Assembly (NCBI GenBank): GCA_043810345.1
Contig: JBDROF010000016.1
Location: forward strand, 1 to 64,000
Direction of reading: 5' to 3'
Source of the DNA: QYOJ01 sp043810345
GTDB lineage: Bacteria > Bacteroidota > Bacteroidia > Bacteroidales > FEN-979
Length of the DNA: 64,000 nucleotides
Shown here: positions 52,286-60,647 of the stretch, piece by piece
How positions within the stretch are numbered: the first letter of the stretch is position 1
How the letters are laid out: each line of letters opens with the position of its first letter
The notes under the pieces: generated by a model
What the model was told of the DNA's origin: nothing
Databases searched by the model: none
Seen by the model: only the letters and a program-made list of their open reading frames with translations
Position numbers and translations under genes: made by a program

Positions 52286-52892
52286 AAAGTCTTATTCGGG
52301 AAGCCAGGATATCCATTGCCACCCTGTTTTGTCCTCCATGGGAAACAATAATATCCGCAAAGCGTTTGGAGGGTTCGATGAATTGCTGGTGCATCGGTTT
52401 GACAAATGTTTCGTAATGACGCATGCCCTGGTCAAAGGTTCGATCACGTTCTTCTACATCCCTTCGGATGATCCGCATGAACCGCTCATCCGGATTGGCA
52501 TCCACAAAGACTTTGATATCCAGCAAATCTCTGAGCCCTGGTTCGGTAAGGATCAGGATCCCCTCCACGATGATGATTTTCCGCGGCGAAATGGGAATAG
52601 TCTCTTTGGAACGGGCACAGGTTACATAGGAATAAACCGGCATTTCAATCAAATTCCCGGTTTTTATCTCCTGGAGCTGGGCAATTAACAGCTTCCACTC
52701 GATGGCATCCGGATGATCAAAATTGATGTCTCTTTTTTCTTCAGGGGTTTTATCTCCATTATCCCAGTAATAGGAGTCCTGGGGGATTACGGCAACAGTG
52801 TCATCCGGAAACCGGTTGATCAATTCATTGACGACGGTCGATTTTCCCGATCCCGATCCACCGCTGATTCCGATTGTTAACATCGTGGACAA
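52236..52892 (-). CDS. udk: Uridine kinase
   Basis: A 218-residue nucleoside kinase with P-loop GGSGSGKST and the family block IPQDSYYWDNGDKTPEE, followed by INFDHPDAIEW. It phosphorylates uridine and cytidine in pyrimidine salvage. It starts inside the 3' end of the epimerase gene (ATG at 52892, or at 52883), so it is coupled to it. The last 20-30 residues overlap the convergent permease gene. Confidence 0.92.
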   Translation of the reverse strand: MSTMLTIGISGGSGSGKSTVVNELINRFPDDTVAVIPQDSYYWDNGDKTPEEKRDINFDHPDAIEWKLLIAQLQEIKTGNLIEMPVYSYVTCARSKETIPISPRKIIIVEGILILTEPGLRDLLDIKVFVDANPDERFMRIIRRDVEERDRTFDQGMRHYETFVKPMHQQFIEPSKRFADIIVSHGGQNRVAMDILASRIRLSNPCFSWHPQDQDGKQ

Positions 52893-53299
52893 AGATGGTC
52901 AGGGCCACATAATTCCGTTAATACTCCATGGGTTGACCGGGGATTCAGAAACCCTATGTACAGTCCCTCTGCACCCTTTCGCGGCAGTTTATCAATCGCC
53001 TCCAGTCCCATCTCTTCAGCCTCTTTCAGGGCTTTGTCGACATGGTCGGTGGCAAAGGCAATATGATGAATTCCCTCGCCGTGCTTATCAAGGAATTTTC
53101 CGATGGGACCTTGCGGATCGGTGGATTCAAGCAGCTCTATTTTCGTTTGACCTACGTTGAAAAAGGCGGTTTTCACCCGCTGGTCCTTTATTTCTTCAAT
53201 GGCATAGCAAGGGATTCCCAGGAATTTTTCGTAATAGGGAATCATTTCATCCAGACTTTTTACCGCAATGCCGATATGCTCAATGTAATTCACTTTCAT
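52877..53299 (-). CDS. mce: Methylmalonyl-CoA epimerase
   Basis: A 140-residue vicinal-oxygen-chelate protein. [14 protein letters not shown] gives the first metal His, [10 protein letters not shown] the Gln/Glu region, and [10 protein letters not shown] and TELCGP the second half. It interconverts the R and S forms of methylmalonyl-CoA in the propionate/succinate path common in anaerobic Bacteroidota. It overlaps acr3 upstream by 20 bases and udk downstream by up to 16 bases, so it seems to have joined the arsenic operon. Confidence 0.9.
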   Translation of the reverse strand: MKVNYIEHIGIAVKSLDEMIPYYEKFLGIPCYAIEEIKDQRVKTAFFNVGQTKIELLESTDPQGPIGKFLDKHGEGIHHIAFATDHVDKALKEAEEMGLEAIDKLPRKGAEGLYIGFLNPRSTHGVLTELCGPDHLCPRC

Positions 53300-54350
53300 A
53301 AGTTGTGGTCTGATTAAAGTATCTCTTTTTAAACCAAAAAGCCAGATTCACCAGGCTGATCAACACCGGTACCTCCACCAGTGGTCCGATTACAGCCGCA
53401 AATGCTTCTCCTGAATTAAGTCCGAACACAGCAATAGCTACCGCAATTGCCAGTTCAAAATTGTTACTTGCAGCCGTAAATGAAAGTGTGGTGGTTTTTT
53501 CGTAGCCTGCTTTGAGTTTCCATCCCATGAAAAAGGAGAGGATGAACATGACACCGAAATAGATGGCAAGGGGGATGGCAATACGCACCACATCCAGTGG
53601 AATCTTGATGATGTACTCTCCTTTCAGGGAAAACATAACCAGGATCGTGAAAAGCAGGGCAATAAGAGTGATAGGAGAGATTTTTGGTACAAATTTTTGT
53701 TCATACCATGATTTTCCCTTCCACCGGATCAGGCTGAAACGGGATATAATACCGGCCAGAAAGGGGATTCCCAGGTAGATGAACACGCTCTTGGCAATCT
53801 CTACGATGGTAATGTTAACCTCAAACGACTTCAGGCCGAACCAGGAGGGGAGGAGGGTGATAAAAAACCAGGCATAAAGAGAGAAAAAAAGAACCTGAAA
53901 GATGGAGTTGAACGCCACCAGTCCGGCACAGTATTCGCGGTCGCCTCTGGCCATGTCGTTCCACACAATCACCATGGCAATGCAGCGTGCAAGTCCGATC
54001 AGGATCAGTCCGGCCATGTATTCCGGATAGTCCCGCAGAAAGATAATAGCGAGTAAAAACATCAGGACCGGCCCGATGATCCAGTTCTGGACCAGCGAAA
54101 GGCTGAGTATTTTATAATCCCTAAACACATCCCGCATCTCTTCGTACCGGACCTTGGCAAGAGGTGGATACATCATCAGGATCAGACCGATAGCAATCGG
54201 GATGTTGGTGGTACCTGCCTGGAGCTGGTTCCAGAAACCAACAACACCAGGAAAGAAGTAACCCCACATGACCCCGATCCCCATGGCCATAAAAATCCAC
54301 AGGGTGAGATACCTGTCCAGAAACTTCAGCCGTTTTTTCTTTAAAACCAC
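53280..54350 (-). CDS. acr3: ACR3-family arsenite efflux transporter
   Basis: A 356-residue membrane protein with ten predicted helices of the ACR3/BART fold. The helix-4 block [19 protein letters not shown] carries the conserved Cys needed for arsenite transport in ACR3 proteins. It exports As(III). It begins with GTG (54350) directly after remnants of arsM and belongs to the operon arsR, arsC, (arsM remnant), acr3. Confidence 0.94.
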   Translation of the reverse strand: MVLKKKRLKFLDRYLTLWIFMAMGIGVMWGYFFPGVVGFWNQLQAGTTNIPIAIGLILMMYPPLAKVRYEEMRDVFRDYKILSLSLVQNWIIGPVLMFLLAIIFLRDYPEYMAGLILIGLARCIAMVIVWNDMARGDREYCAGLVAFNSIFQVLFFSLYAWFFITLLPSWFGLKSFEVNITIVEIAKSVFIYLGIPFLAGIISRFSLIRWKGKSWYEQKFVPKISPITLIALLFTILVMFSLKGEYIIKIPLDVVRIAIPLAIYFGVMFILSFFMGWKLKAGYEKTTTLSFTAASNNFELAIAVAIAVFGLNSGEAFAAVIGPLVEVPVLISLVNLAFWFKKRYFNQTTTYESELH

Positions 54351-54352
54351 GC

Positions 54353-54522
54353 CTATATGATTCTGATTCCTATTTCCTTCACTTTCGGCCCTTCAATATT
54401 ACGAAATCCAGCCCGATTTAATAACCTCTAAATACTCATCCTTTCTCTTCTTTCGATTGTTCAGCAATCTGGCTGTACTTTTCTTTTACGATCTCTTTGA
54501 TCTCTTTTTGTTGAATTTTCAA
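54353..54522 (-). pseudogene. Remnant of an arsenite methyltransferase gene (arsM)
   Basis: Two short pieces in different frames. From 54522 (TTG) to 54436 the frame reads KEIKEIVKEKYSQIAEQSKE and then stops, matching the usual N-terminal helix of ArsM. From 54418 to 54353 the frame reads [15 protein letters not shown], resembling the AGFxxIxxxPK segment near the ArsM C-terminus. The roughly 200 central residues (SAM motif and Cys ligands) are gone. The location between arsC and acr3 fits an ars operon. Confidence 0.55.
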
Positions 54523-54907
54523 CTACTTCACGGATTTGATCCCTGATTTTTCGATAGACAGGCAATATTTCCTCTTCGCTTCCCAGAGCTGCCGCCGGAT
54601 CTTCAAAACCTATGTGGATCCTTCGTTTGACCTCTCCTTTAAACACTGGACAGCTTTCACGGGCATTGTCGCAAACTGTCATTACGACATCAAACGAGTC
54701 TCCGGCAAACCGGTCGGTATGTTTCGGATAATGTGATGAGATGTCCAGACCAATTTCCTGCATCACCTGGATGGCATATGGGTTTACCTCTCTTTCAGGG
54801 CGTGTTCCTGCAGAAACTATCTTCCATGAGGGATGGAGGGAGCGCAGTATGCCTTCAGCCATCTGACTGCGGCATGAATTCCCTGTGCATACTATCAATA
54901 CGTTCAT
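54461..54907 (-). CDS. arsC: Arsenate reductase, thioredoxin-coupled type
   Basis: A 148-residue LMW-phosphatase-fold ArsC. The CX5R loop is CTGNSCR (Cys7, Arg13), and the redox pair CDNARESC (about 81-88) marks the thioredoxin-dependent type. It reduces arsenate to arsenite for Acr3 export. The last 14-20 residues (STKRDQRDRKRKVQPDC) are an out-of-frame translation of the arsM remnant, so the original stop seems to have been lost. It starts 12 bases after arsR. Confidence 0.93.
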   Translation of the reverse strand: MNVLIVCTGNSCRSQMAEGILRSLHPSWKIVSAGTRPEREVNPYAIQVMQEIGLDISSHYPKHTDRFAGDSFDVVMTVCDNARESCPVFKGEVKRRIHIGFEDPAAALGSEEEILPVYRKIRDQIREVVENSTKRDQRDRKRKVQPDC

Positions 54908-54919
54908 ATCGCTTTCTGA

Positions 54920-55225
54920 TTAAATGGTAAAGAACTCCAGGATCAGCTTTTTGGCTTTCATCCAATTGACCGGATCTATGCAATAGCGGACTTTTGGAGG
55001 TTCGATGCTTCCCTGAATAAGTCCGCTTTCTTTCAGCTCTTTCAGGTGTTGAGAAACTGTTGCCTGGGCCAAAGGAAGCTCCTCTACGATGTCGCCGCAG
55101 AAACAGCAATTCATGTTGGCGAGCTGCTTCAGAATCGCGATTCTGGCCGGATGCCCAAGAGCTTTTGCAAACCGTGCCAGTTGAATCTCATTCTCCTTGA
55201 AACCAGTAGTTGCTTTATGGGCCAT
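54920..55225 (-). CDS. arsR: ArsR/SmtB-family arsenic-responsive repressor
   Basis: A 101-residue winged-helix repressor. The [13 protein letters not shown] block places Cys residues at the start of the recognition region, a usual As(III) site, and [16 protein letters not shown] is the recognition helix. It would release DNA on binding arsenite and induce arsC and acr3. The promoter lies upstream, with a CATCG/CGATG inverted repeat exactly around the -7 box. Confidence 0.93.
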   Translation of the reverse strand: MAHKATTGFKENEIQLARFAKALGHPARIAILKQLANMNCCFCGDIVEELPLAQATVSQHLKELKESGLIQGSIEPPKVRYCIDPVNWMKAKKLILEFFTI

Positions 55226-55265
55226 AACTTGTGTATCTTTATGTCGGGAAATATTCTTTATTGTT

Positions 55266-55302
55266 CATCGCAAATGTACGATGATAAAAGAATAAATTCC
55301 AA
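55266..55302 (-). promoter_or_regulatory. ars promoter with inverted repeat around the -7 box
   Basis: On the minus strand TTGG, 20 bases, then TACATTTG (55278-55271). CATCG and CGATG (55279-55283 and 55266-55270) flank the -7 box exactly, forming an 18-base inverted repeat that could be the ArsR operator. ArsR binding is inferred. Confidence 0.55.
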
Positions 55303-55346
55303 TTTTTTTGACACTATTTTTTCATCTACTATTTAATTAGCTGTTT

Positions 55347-55844
55347 TTGAAACATTTAGAAATTGAACGAAAATACCTGGTTCGCATGGAAATGTGGGAT
55401 CAGGTAGAGAAACCAGAAGGCCGGGAGCTTATCCAGGGATACCTTTGCAGGGATGATCAAAAGGTAATCAGGGTCCGTATTGTTCGTATTAAAGCCGGCA
55501 AAAAAGGGTATCTGACCATCAAGGGGAAGATAGAAAATCTGGGCCGGCCGGAGTTTGAATATGAGATTCCGGCAGAAGAGGCATTAGATTTATTGGCGCT
55601 TGCACTTTTTCATCCTATTGAAAAAACCCGCTACAAATACCTGTACAGGGGGAAAATATGGGATGTGGATATTTTTCATGGTGTAAATAAAGGGTTATAC
55701 ATGGCCGAGCTGGAGCTGGATGATCCCGATGAAGTGATCGACTTTCCGACATGGGTAGGAGAGGAGGTCTCACATGATCTCAGGTACTACAACTCTTATC
55801 TGTCGGAACATCCATATAAAACCTGGCAACAAAAAAAGGAATGA
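55347..55844 (+). CDS. CYTH-domain protein (inorganic triphosphatase/class IV cyclase family)
   Basis: A 165-residue CYTH protein beginning LEIERKYLV, the family's EIERK motif, with Arg/Lys/Glu strands (KVIRVRIVRIKAG, LTIKGK, FEYEIP, ELELDD) lining a tunnel that binds triphosphates and divalent metal. Members hydrolyse tripolyphosphate or, less often, form cAMP; no choice can be made. The start is TTG at 55347, since the first ATG would delete the EIERK motif. The last codons overlap the terminator of tRNA-Ala on the other strand. Confidence 0.88.
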   Translation: MKHLEIERKYLVRMEMWDQVEKPEGRELIQGYLCRDDQKVIRVRIVRIKAGKKGYLTIKGKIENLGRPEFEYEIPAEEALDLLALALFHPIEKTRYKYLYRGKIWDVDIFHGVNKGLYMAELELDDPDEVIDFPTWVGEEVSHDLRYYNSYLSEHPYKTWQQKKE

Positions 55845-55860
55845 AACAGCCTTCATTCCT
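55831..55860 (-). terminator. Intrinsic terminator of tRNA-Ala
   Basis: On the minus strand AGGAATGAA, 6-base loop, TTCATTCCT, then a run of T. Perfect 9-bp stem. It overlaps the last three codons and the stop of the CYTH gene on the plus strand. AATTCGT-type repeats lie between it and the tRNA (55861-55883). Confidence 0.85.
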
Positions 55861-55883
55861 AATTCGTCATTTAATTCGTAATT
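55861..55883. repeat. AATTCGT-type repeats near tRNA-Ala
   Basis: AATTCGTCATTTAATTCGTAATT contains two AATTCGT units, the same unit as at 15031-15066. It lies between the terminator and the 3' end of tRNA-Ala. Confidence 0.5.
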
Positions 55884-55891
55884 TTCTATTG

Positions 55892-55965
55892 TGGAGCATA
55901 AGGGAGTCGAACCCTTGACCTCTAGACTGCCAGTCTAACGCTCTAGCCAGCTGAGCTAATGCCCC
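55892..55965 (-). tRNA. tRNA-Ala (anticodon GGC)
   Basis: Cloverleaf on the minus strand: acceptor GGGGCAT/ATGCTCC with the G3-U70 wobble that identifies tRNA-Ala, D-arm GCTC/GAGC, anticodon loop CTGGCAG (anticodon GGC), T-arm AAGGG/CCCTT around TTCGACT, discriminator A. CCA is not encoded. A -7 box TAACTTTG lies at 55983-55976, overlapping the divergent promoter of the next gene. Confidence 0.96.
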
Positions 55966-55975
55966 GAAGAGACAA

Positions 55976-55999
55976 CAAAGTTATAAAATTTTATTTTTG
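55976..55999. promoter_or_regulatory. Overlapping divergent promoters of tRNA-Ala and thpR
   Basis: TAACTTTG on the minus strand (55983-55976) serves tRNA-Ala; TATTTTTG on the plus strand (55992-55999) lies 14 bases before the thpR ATG. The two -7 boxes are only 8 bases apart, so the -33 regions overlap. Confidence 0.55.
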
Positions 56000-56013
56000 T
56001 GTAAACTTTTTAT

Positions 56014-56613
56014 ATGAAGCGCCTTTTTGTCGCTATTAAAATCGATCCGGACACGGATTTTCTTCAAACATTTAAGGAGTTTCGTCTCTCCCTGTCCCAT
56101 GAAAAGATCAAGTGGGTGGAGGAGCAAAATATTCATATTACTGTGAAGTTTCTGGGGGAGACCCCGGAAAATCGTATTCAAGGGATCACTGAAACACTGA
56201 GAGGGCTCGCTGAATCTACTGAAAATTTCTCGTTCAGCTTGACCGGACTGGGTGTTTTCGGCAGTTCATACAATCCCCGTGTGATCTGGGTGGGGATTCG
56301 TCCGTACGATGAACTGGCAAACCTGCTGAAAAATGCCCGGGATGAATTTGAGTTGCTTGGTTTTGCAGGAGATCGTCAGAATCTTGTTCCTCACCTGACT
56401 CTTGGCCGGGTTAAATATCTGGCAGATGTAAAAAGGTTTCAGCAAACACTGAATCGATTTAATGAGATCTCTTCTTTGCCAATAGCTGCAGAAAAACTGA
56501 TACTTGTTGAGAGTATTCTTCGCTCTTCAGGACCGGAGTATCAATCGCTCGCCTTCTATCCCCTGTTAAAAAGTTCCCCTGATCAATTCATCAACCAGGG
56601 GAACTTATCATAA
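56014..56613 (+). CDS. thpR: RNA 2',3'-cyclic phosphodiesterase (LigT/ThpR)
   Basis: A 199-residue 2H phosphoesterase with both HxT motifs, HITVKFLG (about 45) and HLTLGRVK (about 128). It opens 2',3'-cyclic phosphates on RNA ends. The last codons lie in a perfect 11-bp inverted repeat (56571-56606). Confidence 0.93.
   Translation: MKRLFVAIKIDPDTDFLQTFKEFRLSLSHEKIKWVEEQNIHITVKFLGETPENRIQGITETLRGLAESTENFSFSLTGLGVFGSSYNPRVIWVGIRPYDELANLLKNARDEFELLGFAGDRQNLVPHLTLGRVKYLADVKRFQQTLNRFNEISSLPIAAEKLILVESILRSSGPEYQSLAFYPLLKSSPDQFINQGNLS
56571..56606. terminator. Perfect 11-bp hairpin at the 3' end of thpR
   Basis: AAGTTCCCCTG and CAGGGGAACTT pair perfectly around a 14-base loop. It covers the end of thpR and lies 33 bases past the stop of the convergent T9SS gene. 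There is no T-run, so it may act as a transcript-end stabiliser or weak bidirectional terminator. Confidence 0.55.
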
Positions 56614-56638
56614 GCAAGAAAAAATCTGTCCGGTTATT

Positions 56639-59600
56639 TTATCGTTGAACAACAAATTTTTCGATAAAGTACCTGTCTTCATTCGACATCTTGATGAAAT
56701 AGAGGCCCTCGGCAAAGCCGGAAACATCAATTTGTTCGGTATATTCCGCGGGAAGGTTGGTCAGCTTTTCGGAATATTTGATGTTGCCCGTCACATCGCT
56801 TACAACCACGAGGATCTCCACCTCCTGGCTACAGATTTTCAGATTCAATGTCTCTTCGGCTGGATTCGGGAATAGTGTGACCTTCACTTTCAGATCAAAT
56901 TTACCTATTCCTGCGCAATCGGAAACAACAACCTCCTTGGCCATGGCCGATCCGTTTCCGCAATCGTTGTCACCATACACGGCGATGTCACCTGATAAAG
57001 CAGTTGGTCCAAAATCTACCGTTATTTCGTGGGTTCCCTGTCCGGATGCAATGGTAGTCCCGGCCGGGAGTGTCCATATATAAGTAGTGGCATCTGTGAT
57101 TTCTGCTACACTGTACGGATATCCGGTATGGTTGATACAAACGGTATCGTTTCCGCTGATATCTCCGGCCGGACCGGGCAGGTTGGTGGCAGTCAAAGTA
57201 CGTTGGCTTGGCAGGCTGGTGCCACAAATATTCTCGGCAACCACGGCAATCTCTCCGGTAGTAGATCCCCAGATCACTGTTACCTCATTTGTTCCCTGTC
57301 CGGCTGTAATCTGGGCATCCGCAGGAACAGACCAGATATAGGTTTCTGCTCCGGGAAGCTCGATAATTTCGAACATTGATTCTATTCCAGTGCAGCCCAG
57401 GTCAGGGCCAAGAATGGCTCCTGGGGCAGGGAGAATGGAGGAAACTGTAACATCCAGGGCGCTTGGAGTACTGTTTCCGCACTCATTTCCAGCAATCACT
57501 GAAACAACGCCGGATGTCTCACCCCACAATACCTCAATGGCCGGGGAATTCTGTCCTGTCACGATGGTGGCATTATCCGGCACTGACCACGAATAGGAGG
57601 TGGCTCCGCTTATGGGTTCAATCTGATAGGCCGTCGTGGAATCCCTACACACCATTGAGGAGCCTGTAATGGGTCCCGGAGAAGGTGGTGAAGTCAGCAC
57701 AGTTACAACCACACTGTCACTGGAGGTCACCTGGGTGTTATCTGTAACTGTAACAAAATACTCCGTGGTGGTGTTCGGGGAGGCAGTAGGGTTGGCAATG
57801 TTTGGATTATTTAAACCTGTGGTAGGGGTCCAGGCATATGTAAAGGGCGGTGTTCCTCCGGTAATCGACGTGTTTAACTGGGAAGAGGTGCCCTGGCAGA
57901 TGCTGTCGGGGGTCGCAGTAGCGTTCACATAAAAACCGCTTCCTTCTACGATTTTTATGGTTGCGGTACGCCGGTGAACAGGTGTTCCGTTGGGTCCCTT
58001 GCCTTCGAATGTTGCCGTATAGTTACCCTCCGGCACCGAACCGGTTACAACCACATTTACGGGAAGAGATCCCGGGAACGAAGTAATTTCCGTTCCGCTC
58101 GGAAAAGAGAAGGTGATACTTCCGGAGGTTGGAACGGGAAATATACTACCCGTGAGAAGAACGGTATCGTTATACAATTTCACTTCTGGAACGCTAACGA
58201 TGAATGTGGATGAGTCAAGTGGGGTGTAAAGCGTGTCGCTGAGTTTATCAATAGCCATTCCAAAATCGGGGAAGTATGCTGTGGCACTCATGAAGTTACC
58301 GTTTCGGAAGTCGGACCAGCTGGCCATGGCCACTTTGCTGTTGGAGACAATTCCATTATAGTCCCCCTGGTATCGGGGTGTGCCGCCGCCTCCGCAGGTA
58401 TTGCAGTTGATCTTCATCTTTTTATTGGAGATGGCCTGATTTGCGCTAAAAGTGACTCCTCCGTCATCCGAGTAAGTAGCGTATATCAGGGCGCTGTCAG
58501 ATGTTGGCGTATCACGGGTATCCATCCATTGAATATAAAGGCGGCCGGTCTCCTTGTCGCACCAGGGAGCGGGATGCCACTGGTTGTGTTGTGTGGTGTT
58601 GGCATCGTCATTGACCCTATTAGCGGTTGACCAGGTGGATCCACCATCATCGGAGTAGCGACTCCAGATATCGGGTTTATTCCCATTTCCAGGAGGGTCG
58701 TTGGAGGCATATACACAGTAAAGTCTTCCCCGGTTGGGGCCAAAGCTGTTATCAGCAGCTATAAAAGGATAGGGGCGGGTTCTCATGTTCTGAACCGAAT
58801 TGCGTCCATTGACATTGGAACCAACATAGCCGGAAAAATACTGACTTGACATGAAGGTAAAGGTTGTTCCTCCATTCAGCGATCGGTAAAAGGTAAAGTT
58901 AGATGCAAAGGCGTTGCCGCCGTTGGTCACGACATAAACAGCGCCACCCTGAACATTCTGGTAAGCGCCCACGCAAACCATCATACCCGGTAAACTCTGG
59001 GTGCTTGGAGCAAATGTATTGGTCCATGTTTGACCCTGGTCTGTGCTGCGGGCAAAATTACCACCACCATTTCTCGTCATAACCGTATAGACATAATTGG
59101 CATAGGGCCCTGCAGTTTGGTCGGCAGCGATCCAGTTTTTGTCCACTCCATAAATTGCAGTAGTGATTGGCCCCCAGGTGGTTCCATTATCAGAGGATAC
59201 GGCAACCTTACACCCCTGGACGCCTCCCGACCCGTACATGTTTTCATAATAGAGGTTTCCGATACTGTCATATGCCTGGACAGGGTCTCCCCACATATTG
59301 GCGCCAAAGTTTGGATTGTTCCGGGACCAGTTGTGCCCCTCTTCCGTATGATAGGTTCCGTTAGTATTGTAGGCTGTAAAATACCAGGTTGGTATGCCCG
59401 GATTTTCAGCAATGTTTCCTTCCGCAAAATCAACACCCAGGTAGAAGTTGTCAAAATTATCAATTGTAATGATTGAGGACAGGGGGGGTGCATCAGATTC
59501 GCTTCGTGCCTGTTCCAGAAGCTCACGTGGAATCTGATCTAAATTAGGATTGTCGGAAGGATCAACAATCTCCTGGGAAACAACCCCGATTGAAACTAGT

Positions 59601-59656
59601 AAAAACATCCCGGCTGCAACAACACAGCTCTTTACAAATAAGTTCGTTTGTTTCAT
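56639..59656 (-). CDS. Large secreted BNR/sialidase-like protein with PKD-like repeats and T9SS type A sorting domain
   Basis: A 1005-residue protein. Signal peptide about 1-27. Residues about 75-480 hold bacterial neuraminidase-type repeats (SSDNGTTWG, STDQGQTW, YSDDGGSTWS, YSDDGGVTFS), indicating a beta-propeller. A domain with bacterial pre-peptidase-like/Ig character follows, then several Ig/PKD-like repeats (about 580-870) of the form WGETSGVVSVIAGNECG. The last 85 residues are a type A sorting domain (LFPNPAEETLNLKI to FVVQR). The full sialidase catalytic set was not verified, so glycan hydrolysis is not claimed. Confidence 0.85.
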   Translation of the reverse strand: MKQTNLFVKSCVVAAGMFLLVSIGVVSQEIVDPSDNPNLDQIPRELLEQARSESDAPPLSSIITIDNFDNFYLGVDFAEGNIAENPGIPTWYFTAYNTNGTYHTEEGHNWSRNNPNFGANMWGDPVQAYDSIGNLYYENMYGSGGVQGCKVAVSSDNGTTWGPITTAIYGVDKNWIAADQTAGPYANYVYTVMTRNGGGNFARSTDQGQTWTNTFAPSTQSLPGMMVCVGAYQNVQGGAVYVVTNGGNAFASNFTFYRSLNGGTTFTFMSSQYFSGYVGSNVNGRNSVQNMRTRPYPFIAADNSFGPNRGRLYCVYASNDPPGNGNKPDIWSRYSDDGGSTWSTANRVNDDANTTQHNQWHPAPWCDKETGRLYIQWMDTRDTPTSDSALIYATYSDDGGVTFSANQAISNKKMKINCNTCGGGGTPRYQGDYNGIVSNSKVAMASWSDFRNGNFMSATAYFPDFGMAIDKLSDTLYTPLDSSTFIVSVPEVKLYNDTVLLTGSIFPVPTSGSITFSFPSGTEITSFPGSLPVNVVVTGSVPEGNYTATFEGKGPNGTPVHRRTATIKIVEGSGFYVNATATPDSICQGTSSQLNTSITGGTPPFTYAWTPTTGLNNPNIANPTASPNTTTEYFVTVTDNTQVTSSDSVVVTVLTSPPSPGPITGSSMVCRDSTTAYQIEPISGATSYSWSVPDNATIVTGQNSPAIEVLWGETSGVVSVIAGNECGNSTPSALDVTVSSILPAPGAILGPDLGCTGIESMFEIIELPGAETYIWSVPADAQITAGQGTNEVTVIWGSTTGEIAVVAENICGTSLPSQRTLTATNLPGPAGDISGNDTVCINHTGYPYSVAEITDATTYIWTLPAGTTIASGQGTHEITVDFGPTALSGDIAVYGDNDCGNGSAMAKEVVVSDCAGIGKFDLKVKVTLFPNPAEETLNLKICSQEVEILVVVSDVTGNIKYSEKLTNLPAEYTEQIDVSGFAEGLYFIKMSNEDRYFIEKFVVQR

Positions 59657-59777
59657 GATTTTGTTCTCTTATTAATAATTTGGATTAAATTAACATGAAA
59701 ATAGACAGCAAATATACAAATTTCAAAATAAACCCCTACATTGTAGCCTGATCTGGTAATACACGTCTCACCACCGG

Positions 59778-60647
59778 ATGAAATACCACATGATTCCCGA
59801 CGAACTTAGGCTATTTTTACAGAAAAGGTTTCATATTCAGGCGATTAGGCCTCTGGCCGGGGGAGATATTAACAAGGTGTGCCAGCTTGATACATCGTTG
59901 GGCTCCTATTGTCTGAAATTCAATTCGGCGGACCGGTATCCGGGTATGTTTGAAAAAGAGGCCGGAGGGCTCATCCTGTTGAACGCGTCAAAAACATTTC
60001 GCATTCCGGCTGTAACAGAAGTGATTACACTTGATTCTTATTCCGCTTTGTTGCTTGAGTTTATCCATTCGGGAAAACCGGTGAACGACTTTATGTTTCG
60101 TTTCGGCCTCTCCCTGGCGAAACTCCACGACCGGTCATCACCCGAGTATGGTCTGGGCCATGATAATTACATGGGATCCCTGCCGCAATCCAACAGAAAA
60201 CATAAAAACTGGATTGACTTTTTCAGGGAGGAACGGCTTGAAAAACAGCTTCGTATGGCGAGAGATTCCGGACAATTGACCAGGGATACCCATACCCTGT
60301 TTACCTCTCTTTTTTCCCGGTTGGATCAACTGCTTGTTGTTGACCGGCCGGCTTTACTGCATGGAGACCTATGGGGCGGTAATTTCATGGTTTCAGAAAC
60401 CGGGGAGGCTTGTTTAATCGATCCCGCAGTCTATTTTGGCCACAGGGAGGTTGATCTGGCCATGACTACGCTGTTCGGCGGATTTTCTTCTGATTTTTAT
60501 CGTGGCTATGAATCGCACCACAGGTTGGTGCCGGGGTGGCGGGAAAGGCTTGACCTCTATAACCTTTACCCTTTACTTGTTCACGTGAATCTTTTTGGAG
60601 AAGGATATATGGGTTCAGTTCATAGAATTTTGCAAAAATTCAGCTGA
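59778..60647 (+). CDS. Fructosamine kinase-family protein
   Basis: A 289-residue kinase-fold protein. LAGGDINKVCQL is the nucleotide-loop region and HGDLWGGNFM the catalytic block, with DPAVYFGHREVDLAM as metal-binding segment, all typical of fructosamine/ketosamine-3-kinases. It phosphorylates sugars attached to amines, as part of deglycation. Convergent with the LutB-like gene, overlapping by 8 bases. Confidence 0.9.
   Translation: MKYHMIPDELRLFLQKRFHIQAIRPLAGGDINKVCQLDTSLGSYCLKFNSADRYPGMFEKEAGGLILLNASKTFRIPAVTEVITLDSYSALLLEFIHSGKPVNDFMFRFGLSLAKLHDRSSPEYGLGHDNYMGSLPQSNRKHKNWIDFFREERLEKQLRMARDSGQLTRDTHTLFTSLFSRLDQLLVVDRPALLHGDLWGGNFMVSETGEACLIDPAVYFGHREVDLAMTTLFGGFSSDFYRGYESHHRLVPGWRERLDLYNLYPLLVHVNLFGEGYMGSVHRILQKFS

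Noticed and set aside
60580..60600. A third CACGTG-containing sequence (TTGTTCACGTGAATCT) as a parS site
   Set aside because: It has about four mismatches to the 16-base consensus and lies inside the fructosamine kinase gene, where VHVN is coded; too weak.
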